A stretch of DNA of 64,000 nt from CAVZVW01 sp963778845 (GTDB lineage: Bacteria; Actinomycetota; Actinomycetes; Actinomycetales; Kineosporiaceae): assembly GCA_963778845.1 (NCBI GenBank), contig CAVZVW010000001.1:124001-188000 (forward strand), given 5' to 3'. This document shows, one piece after another, positions 57,929 through 64,000 of the stretch. The notes beneath the pieces were generated by a model. The model saw nothing but the letters and a program-made list of their open reading frames with translations, searched no databases and had not been told where the DNA came from. Position 1 is the first letter of the stretch. Every line of letters starts with the position of its first letter. The position numbers were made by a program, and so were the translations under genes.

Positions 57929-58871
57929 CCGCGCAGGGTCGCCGAGGCGGTGTCGCACTCGGGCTGGTCTACGCGGGCCTGGCCGTGCTCGGGTTCTCCC
58001 TGTCCTTGCCGCTGGTGAAGGTGGCTCTGAGGGGCTTCGACCCGATCACTGTCTCCATCGGCCGGGCGGCGTTCGCGAGCGTGCTGGGCGCCATCGGTCT
58101 CGTGGTCACGCACGCGCGGTCCCCCGGGGGCCGCAGATGCGCGCGGTCGTCCTGACCGCCGCCGGCGGCATCCTCGGCTTCCCGATCCTCAGCACGATCG
58201 CGCTGCAGCGCACGACCTCCGCCCATGCCGCCGTCGTGATCGCCACGCTCCCGCTCGCCACAGCGGTGTGGGCCGTGCGGCGTGCCGGTGAGCACCCGCC
58301 CCGGTCGTTCTGGCTGGCCGCGGGCACCGGCACGGCCACTGTGGCGGGCTTCGCGCTCCTGCGCGGCGGCGCCCAGGGAGGCAGCCTCTTCGCCGACCTG
58401 CTGCTGGTCGCGGCGGTCGCGGCGGCCTCCTTCGGCTATGCCGAGGGCGCGGTGCTGGCTCGCAGCTACGCCGGCTGGAAGGTGGTCTCGTGGACCCTCG
58501 TGGTCAGCGCACCGCTCACCGTGCCCGTGACCGCCGCCGCGATGTGGCTGCACCGAGGTCAGGGTGCGCCCGGGTGGCAGCCGACAATGGCGCTGGCCTA
58601 CCAGGCGGTGATCACCGCGTACCTGGCCTACCTGCTGTGGTACCGCGGCCTGGCGCAGGCGGGCGTGGCCCGCGGCTCGCAGCTGCAGAACTTCCAGCCG
58701 CTATTGACCGTGATGTGGTCGGCGGTCCTGCTGTCCGAGCCGGTGGGCACCGTGACGATCGGGACGACCTGCATCGTGCTGGTCTGCGTGGTCCTGGCCC
58801 AGCGCGCCCGCACGAGAGTGGCGGTGCGCGTCGACGTCGGCCCTACGCCGGTGCGCTCGCCCGAGCACTGA
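57925..58871 (+). CDS. EamA-family transporter (DMT superfamily), one frameshift
   Basis: About 314 residues with ten predicted membrane helices in two EamA repeats: GLVYAGLAVLGFSLSLPLVK, SIGRAAFASVLGAIGLVV, GGILGFPILSTIALQRTTSA, VIATLPLATAVWAV, then SFGYAEGAVLARSYAGW and ITAYLAYLLWYRGLAQAGVA. A shift near 58120 splits THARS from QMRAVVLTAAGG. DMT exporters move amino acids or metabolites out of the cell; the substrate is not predictable. It starts at GTG 57925 overlapping the previous stop. Confidence 0.83.
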
Positions 58872-59015
58872 GGCGCACTGCTCGCCGCGGCACGCGCGCC
58901 CCGGTGCGAGCGGGCCTCTCGACGTCATCAGCCCGGCTCCGGATCGTTATGAAGTCGTTGTGCGGTAAGGGTTCTCGGGGTGTGTGCGGGGTGCGGGCCT
59001 GTCGGTGGTGGCGGG

Positions 59016-59021
59016 TAGGTT
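59016..59021 (+). promoter_or_regulatory. Leaderless -10 box of the HNH protein gene
   Basis: TAGGTT ends seven bases before GTG 59029, with no Shine-Dalgarno. Confidence 0.4.
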
Positions 59022-59028
59022 CGTGGTC

Positions 59029-61042
59029 GTGGAGCAGCACCTGACCCCGCCCGGGGACCCCGACGCCGTCGAGCCCGACGCCGCCGTTGGGTCCGACGCG
59101 GGCGTGTGCGGGGTGGCCCACCTGCCTGCCGGGGAGGCGGGGGACGCCGCGGGGCCGGTGGCCGCCGACAGCCCCGGTGCCCCTGCTGTCGGCGAGGGAG
59201 CCGACGACGGGACCGACGACGACCCGACCGAGGGCCCGGCCGGTCACGGTGGTGGCGACCAGACCGACGTCCAGACCGACGACCAGATCCGACGACCAGT
59301 CCGGCGACCAGGCGGCCGACGCCCCGGCCGAGGGTGGCGACCCGACGGGGGTGGTGGCGGCGTTGGCGTACCTGCGGCTGGGGGCGGCACTGCTGGCCAA
59401 CACCCGGGTGTGGGGGCTCGGTGATGCGCAGCTGCGGGAGTCGGTGGCCGCGGCCGCGCTGAGCCTGCGCCGGGCGCAGGCCGGCTGGCTGGGCCTGCTC
59501 GCCGAGCTGGACGAACGCCCCGGCGCGGTACCGGGTGCGGCGCCTGGCCGCGGCGCGGCGACGTTCCTGGTCCACCGCCTGCACGAACACCCCACCCGCG
59601 CCGGCGCCGACGTCGCCGCCGCCCACGCGATCAGCGCCCACGGGCCGCTGCCCCGCCTGGGCGCGGCCCTGGCCGCCGGGCAGGTCAGCCCCGACCACCT
59701 CGACGTCGCGGTACGCACCCTGCGCCGGGTCCCGGCCCACCTCCTCACCCACCACACCCCCGACACCAACCCCCCCGACGACACCGACACCACCGACGAC
59801 ACCGACGGCACCCAGGCCGAGGCCGACCCCGACACCACCGACAGCAGCCAGGCCGGGGCCGAGGCCGAACCCGACTCCGCCGACCGCGACACCGGGGACG
59901 GCGAGAGTGCGGGTGGGCCGGGCCTGCGGATGGTCAGCGGGGCGGTGCGACTGGACCGCTTCCTCACCGACGCCGCCCGCACCACCAGCCCCCAGGGCCT
60001 GGCCCGGCTGGCCGCGCAGGTCCTGGCCGTGCTCGACCCCGACGCCACCGACCGCTTCGACCGCGACGCCCTGACCCGCCGGCAGGTCCGGGTCGGGCTC
60101 GACTCCACCGGGATGACCGTCGGGTCCTTCCAGCTCGACCCCGCCGGTGGTGCGGTGCTACGCACCGCCCTGGACCGCTACGCCGCCCCCCACCCCGCCG
60201 GCACCGCCACCGACCCCGACGGCCAGCAGGTCCTCCTGCGCGACGAACGCAGCCCCGCCCAACGCCGCGCCGACGCCCTGGTCGCCATCGCCCAGGCCGC
60301 CTTGACCCGCACCAGCCAGACCGGCCCACCCCCGGCTTCGGTGACCATCGTGGCCACCCTCGACCAAGCCAGAGCCGCCATCACCGCCGACACCCGCACA
60401 CCCACCCCCCGCACCCCCCGCACCCCCCGCACACCCCGGCCAGACCCGACCACGCCCACCGACCCGACCACGCCCACCGACCCGACCACTCCAGCAGACC
60501 AGACCGGGCCAGCAGACCCGACCACGCCCACCGACCAGACCGGGCCCGGGCTGGCGGTCACCGAGACCGGCCCGATCCCGGCCAACACCCTGGCCCGGCT
60601 GCTCTGCCACGCCCTGATCACCGCCATCACCACCGGCCCCGGCGGGCAACCCCTCCACCTCGGCCGCACCGTACGCACCGCCAGCACCGCCCAACGCCGC
60701 GCCCTGATCGCCCGCGACCACGGCTGCGCCATCCCCGGCTGCCACGCCCCACCCACCGCCTGCGAAGCCCACCACGTCACCTGGTGGCGACACGCCGGAA
60801 CCACCGACATCGACAACCTCGCCCTGATCTGCGCACGCCACCACACCGCCATCCACGCCGGCCTGTGGACCCTCACCATGCGCGACGGCCTACCCTGGGC
60901 CACCCCACCCACCTGGGTCGACCCCCACCAACAACCCCTCCGCAACACCACCCACACCACCGCCACCCACGCCCGCACCCTCAGCGAACAACTCCGCCTC
61001 CCCCTACCCCACTACCCCCTACCCCACGACCCAGCCGCATAA
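59029..61042 (+). CDS. DUF222/13E12-type HNH endonuclease family protein (one frameshift)
   Basis: About 670 residues. An acidic, low-complexity N-terminus (DDGTDDDPTEGP) is followed by a DUF222 domain (WLGLLAELDERPG, AGADVAAAHAISAHGPLP, GQVSPDHLDVAVRTLRRVP). A DTTDDTD-rich insertion and a TPRTPRTPRTPRP/PTTPTDPTTPTD repeat (60390-60545) come next. The C-terminal HNH domain is ARDHGCAIPGCH, EAHHVTWW and NLALICARHH. A shift near 59290 breaks the acidic segment. These proteins are multicopy in actinobacteria, possibly selfish or DNA-repair elements. The function is unproven. Confidence 0.85.
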
Positions 61043-61272
61043 GGCGTGTCGTGATCTTGCGGGTCGCGGGCAACCGGCTGGCGCGAGGGCGCAGGAGGGA
61101 GGAGTCGGCGATAGGGGTGCCTATCGGCGACGACGCCGCGGACACCCGCCAACGGCACACATCAGGGTGCAGATGCACCAGACACCACCCATGACCGGCG
61201 AGCGGGGTCCTTGCTGCCGGCGCGGCTCTGCGGGCGCAGAGGGTGCGGCTGCGGCTGCGGCGCGGCGGCGAG

Positions 61273-61524
61273 CTAGGGCTGGTCGGGGCGCTGGTCGCCC
61301 GGGTCCCGGGACGGCGCCCCGCCGTCGGTCGGGTCGGGTGGACCAGCGCTGTAGCGCACCTTGCGCAGATGGCCGACCATAGAACGCACGAGCAAGACGG
61401 TCGCCAACGCGAGCAGGAACATGACGATGAAGCCTTCGATCCCCGGCCCGATCGTGGAGAAGTCGCTGGGTGCCGCGGCGCCCAGTCCGCCGTGCCAGGT
61501 CGATGCGATGCCGTAGTCGGTCAC
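61273..61524 (-). CDS. Small single-pass membrane protein downstream of mca
   Basis: 83 residues with one strong helix (IEGFIVMFLLALATVLLVRS) and a basic segment after it (GHLRKVRYSAG), then a Pro/Asp-rich tail. GTG 61524 is three bases from the mca stop, so it is co-translated. From memory a protein of this layout often follows mca in actinobacteria; no function is known. 61043-61272 on the other side contains nothing I can identify. Confidence 0.72.
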   Translation of the reverse strand: MTDYGIASTWHGGLGAAAPSDFSTIGPGIEGFIVMFLLALATVLLVRSMVGHLRKVRYSAGPPDPTDGGAPSRDPGDQRPDQP

Positions 61525-61527
61525 GCC

Positions 61528-62403
61528 TCACACCTCCACACGGTCGCGAACGCCGGCGAACAGGTCATCCTCGGGCTCCTGCGTCGCTACGAGGCTACGC
61601 GCAAGCTCGAAGTCCTCCGTAGGCCACACCCGGGCCTCGAGGTCGCGCGGCAGCGCGAAGAAGGCGCCCTCGGGGTCGATCTGGGTCGCGTGCGCCTTGA
61701 GAGCCAGGTCACGCACCGGGAAGTAGGCCGCACACGGCACCCGCGTCGTCACCCGGGGGTCGTCACGCTCCTCCCACCGCTCCAGCCACGACGCGAACGG
61801 CGACTCCACGCCCTCGGCCAGCATCGCCTCGTGGAACGCCACAATCTTGGAGCGCGAGAAGCCGCGGTCGTAGTAGAGCTTGAGCGGCTGCCACGGCTCT
61901 CCCGTGCCGACGTAGCGGTCGGGGTCGCCCGCGGCCTCGAAGGCCTCGACGCCGACCTTGTGGCACATGATGTGGTCGGGGTGCGGGTAGCCGCCGTCCT
62001 CGTCGTAGGTCGTCATCACGTGCGGCCGGAACCGGCGCACGAGGCGCACGAGCGGGGCCGCCGCCGTCGCGAGGGCCTCCAGGGCGAAGCAGCCCTCGGG
62101 CAGCGGGGGCAGCGGGTCGCCCTCCGGCAGGCCCGAGTCGACGAAGCCGAGCCACTCGTGCTGGACACCGAGCACCTCGACCGCGCGCGCCATCTCGTGC
62201 CGGCGGAACTCGGCGATGTCGCGCAGCACGTCGGGGTCGTGCTGCAGAGCGGGGTTGAGGACGTCGCCGCGCTCGCCTCCCGTACAGCTGACCACCAGGA
62301 CGTCGGCGCCTTCGGCCACGTAACGCGCCATGGTCGCCGCACCCTTGCTGGACTCGTCGTCCGGATGTGCGTGCACCGCCATGAGCCGCAGTCGATCACC
62401 CAC
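61528..62403 (-). CDS. mca: Mycothiol S-conjugate amidase
   Basis: A 291-residue LmbE/GlcNAc-PI de-N-acetylase-type zinc hydrolase. It has the zinc motif AVHAHPDDESSKGAATMA, SCTGGERGDVLNPAL and the second metal residue in GGYPHPDHIMCHKVG. It cleaves mycothiol S-conjugates so that detoxified mercapturates leave the cell. The length and the GERGDVLNP block fit Mca better than MshB. GTG 62403 is used, with GAGGAGG ten bases upstream. Divergent from the DUF4307 gene, the usual actinobacterial arrangement. Confidence 0.9.
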   Translation of the reverse strand: MGDRLRLMAVHAHPDDESSKGAATMARYVAEGADVLVVSCTGGERGDVLNPALQHDPDVLRDIAEFRRHEMARAVEVLGVQHEWLGFVDSGLPEGDPLPPLPEGCFALEALATAAAPLVRLVRRFRPHVMTTYDEDGGYPHPDHIMCHKVGVEAFEAAGDPDRYVGTGEPWQPLKLYYDRGFSRSKIVAFHEAMLAEGVESPFASWLERWEERDDPRVTTRVPCAAYFPVRDLALKAHATQIDPEGAFFALPRDLEARVWPTEDFELARSLVATQEPEDDLFAGVRDRVEV

Positions 62404-62631
62404 CTGAGCCGTGCCTCCTCGGTCTCGTCCCGCTGCCGTCTGTCCCGCTGCCGTCTGCCCTGTTGCCGTGTCGTCCCGCTGCCGCGTACCCGTGGGGGAC
62501 AATCATCGTCGACGCCTCCGCCCGGGGCAGGCACCCGCGCGCGATCACTGGTGGGCACCACACGTTCCGAGCACCAGCCGATCACGCATCGCTGCGCACG
62601 GCCAGCCGGGACGAAAGCCGAAGGAGGGCAG

Positions 62632-63015
62632 ATGGGCACCGGACACGTCGAGGAGCGCTACGGGCGCACCACCCCGCGCCGCAGCGTGGTCGTGGCACTC
62701 GCCGCGGCGTTGTGCCTCCTGGCTGTCGGGTGGGCCGCCTGGGCGGCGTGGTCCGGCCGCAACCAGGTGCACTGGCAGGACGTCGCCTTCGACGTCTCGG
62801 CGAACGCGCACGCCGGCCTGACCTTCGACGTCACGCTGCGTCCCGGAACGACGACGGTGTGCACGGTGCACGCCCTCAACCGCGCCTTCGCCGAGGTCGG
62901 CCGGATGGACGTGCCGGTCGGCCCGTCCACGGCCAGGACCGTCCGGAGGAGCGTCGTGATCGCAACGAGTGAGCAGGCGGTCACAGCCGTGGTGAAGCGT
63001 TGCTCCGGAGGCTGA
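62632..63015 (+). CDS. DUF4307 membrane-anchored protein
   Basis: 127 residues: a short basic cytoplasmic start (EERYGRTTPRRS), one helix (VVVALAAALCLLAVGWAAWAAW) and an extracytoplasmic beta domain (VAFDVSANAHAGLTFDVTLR, TTTVCTVHALNRAFAEVG). This is the DUF4307 layout, found between mca and greA in many actinobacteria. Function unknown. Start ATG 62632 with AAGGAGGG five bases upstream. Confidence 0.87.
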   Translation: MGTGHVEERYGRTTPRRSVVVALAAALCLLAVGWAAWAAWSGRNQVHWQDVAFDVSANAHAGLTFDVTLRPGTTTVCTVHALNRAFAEVGRMDVPVGPSTARTVRRSVVIATSEQAVTAVVKRCSGG

Positions 63016-63325
63016 CCCGACCCGTCCGTAGGCGCACCGGCCAGTCCGAAGGCGCACCGGCCATCCCCGGGCGCACCTGACAGGTGCCTGAGACACTCCT
63101 CACGGCGCCCGGCGGGTGAGGCCCGGGCCAGGCGGACCCCGTCTTGGTAGGCTTCTCCCTTCACTTCCTCACGCGTCATTCCACGACGCGCCATTACCAC
63201 CGCGCACCACCTCTCCACCGCCACCCCTGGCCCTGACCGGCCTGGGCCAGTACGGGTGAGCCCCCCCCGGTCGCCCGAGATCACCGGTGCACCGACCTCC
63301 GGTGCGCCGCAGGACGGAGCCCGCC
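63016..63325. other. Non-coding region upstream of greA
   Basis: 310 bases. A 20-bp unit (GTCCGTAGGCGCACCGGCCA) is repeated at 63024-63043 and 63044-63063 with one mismatch. GCACCTG-A-CAGGTGC (63073-63087) is a perfect dyad that could end the DUF4307 transcript. TAGGCT at 63149-63154 is a plausible greA -10 box. The rest shows nothing clear. Confidence 0.5.
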
Positions 63326-63820
63326 GTGACCGAGACCAGCGCAAGCGTCACCTGGTTGACCCAGGAGGCCCACGACCGGCTCAAGGCCGAGCTGGACCAC
63401 CTCTCGGGTCCCGGCCGCACCGAGATCTCGAAGAAGATCGAGGCCGCCCGCGAGGAGGGCGACCTCCGGGAGAACGGCGGCTACCACGCGGCCAAGGAAG
63501 AGCAGGGCAAGCAGGAGGCCCGCATCCGCCAGCTGCGTCAGCTGCTCGAGCGGGCCCAGGTGGGCGAGGCGCCGGTCTCGGCCGACGGCAGCATCACCCC
63601 CGGCATGGTGGTCACCGCGGAGATCGCCGGCGAGGAGACCGTGTTCCTGCTCGGCAGCCGCGAGGTCAGCGGAGACACCGACCTCGACGTCTACAGCGAG
63701 AAGAGCCCGTTGGGCACCGCCATCATCGGCCGCAAGGCCGGTGACTCGACCCACTACGTCGCGCCCAACGGCAAGGAGATCCCGGTGCGGATCCTGGCCG
63801 CCAAGCCCTTCGGTACCTGA
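63326..63820 (+). CDS. greA: Transcription elongation factor GreA
   Basis: 164 residues. The N-terminal coiled coil (about 10-85) has WLTQEAHDRLKAELDHLSG, then EEGDLRENGGYHAAKEEQG, with the acidic tip DLREN that enters the RNA polymerase secondary channel. The C-terminal FKBP-like domain has ITPGMVVTAEIAGEE, EKSPLGTAIIGRKAGD and YVAPNGKEIPVRIL. It stimulates cleavage of backtracked transcripts. Start GTG 63326; GGACGGAG precedes it by six bases. Confidence 0.94.
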   Translation: MTETSASVTWLTQEAHDRLKAELDHLSGPGRTEISKKIEAAREEGDLRENGGYHAAKEEQGKQEARIRQLRQLLERAQVGEAPVSADGSITPGMVVTAEIAGEETVFLLGSREVSGDTDLDVYSEKSPLGTAIIGRKAGDSTHYVAPNGKEIPVRILAAKPFGT

Positions 63821-63862
63821 ACGGACGACCCGACCGGGCGGACCGAGCGGCAGTCACACCCC

Positions 63863-64000
63863 TCAGCGGGTGGCGGCCCGCTTGTACCGCGACACGGCCA
63901 GGGGCACGAAGACCACCAGGATGACCGCGATCCAGAACAGCGACACCCCCACCGGGTGCTGGCTGGGGAAGCGCGTGCCGTCCGGCGGCACCCCCGTGGG
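63863..64000 (-). CDS. C-terminal end of an ABC-2 type transporter permease (partial)
   Basis: Only the last 45 residues are present, ending at the TGA at 63863-63865. They hold PTGVPPDGTRFPSQHPVG, a hydrophobic helix (SLFWIAVILVVFVPLAV) and the ending SRYKRAATR. A last helix followed by a short RYKR-type tail is typical of DrrB-like ABC-2 permeases. It is convergent with greA. The rest lies outside the window. Confidence 0.6.
   Translation of the reverse strand, partial: PTGVPPDGTRFPSQHPVGVSLFWIAVILVVFVPLAVSRYKRAATR

Overview
This window comes from a very GC-rich, high-GC Gram-positive actinobacterium. Mycothiol S-conjugate amidase (Mca), the DUF4245, DUF4307 and DUF5995 families, a 13E12-type HNH protein and many GTG starts all fit that. 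I would guess order Micrococcales; the family cannot be fixed from sequence alone. I saw no rRNA, tRNA, CRISPR array, transposase or phage genes.

Layout. 0-4 kb: tail of a GcvT/dimethylglycine dehydrogenase-like protein, ispH, xseA-xseB and a DUF4245 protein. 3.8-8.2 kb: a sucrose unit (fructokinase, LacI regulator, amylosucrase). 8.4-22.4 kb: class I fumarase, MoeA-like protein, LPG-synthase-like membrane protein, spermidine-synthase-like protein, flavin reductase, small kinase, Orn/Lys/Arg decarboxylase family protein, class II fumarase, a secreted D-glucuronyl C5-epimerase-like protein and PIN-PhoH. 22.5-31.5 kb: Tat-secreted protein, cis-prenyltransferase, TrhA/hemolysin III, YyaL-like thioredoxin protein, PAS-GGDEF cyclase, and an FAH hydrolase plus SDR pair. 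31.5-56.4 kb: a choline/glycine betaine island, interrupted by a large secreted multicopper oxidase. 56.4-64 kb: DUF5995, EamA exporter, HNH protein, mca, DUF4307, greA and the end of an ABC-2 permease.

The most interesting system is the betaine island. ProVWX (with a tandem-duplicated permease) would import betaine or choline. A GMC choline dehydrogenase and a betaine aldehyde dehydrogenase would make glycine betaine. A non-pyrrolysine MttB-family methyltransferase, a corrinoid protein, a pterin-binding methyltransferase, a RamA/DUF4445-type reactivase and a DUF1638 protein form a complete corrinoid demethylation module. A methylenetetrahydrofolate reductase overlaps the choline dehydrogenase stop by one base. 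Two IclR regulators sit in the island. A 13-bp palindrome recurs at three promoters (dehydrogenase, aldehyde dehydrogenase, IclR1), and a different perfect inverted repeat lies in the divergent promoter of the corrinoid module.

Two general properties matter to any user. First, about 15 genes, including essential ones such as ispH, carry single-base frameshifts, usually in G/C runs. I treat these as likely sequencing errors and give the joined extents. Second, many genes have a TANNNT box ending 6-7 bases before the start codon and no ribosome binding site, which suggests leaderless mRNAs. A REP-like family built of 23-bp units with 7-bp spacers occurs at four intergenic sites.
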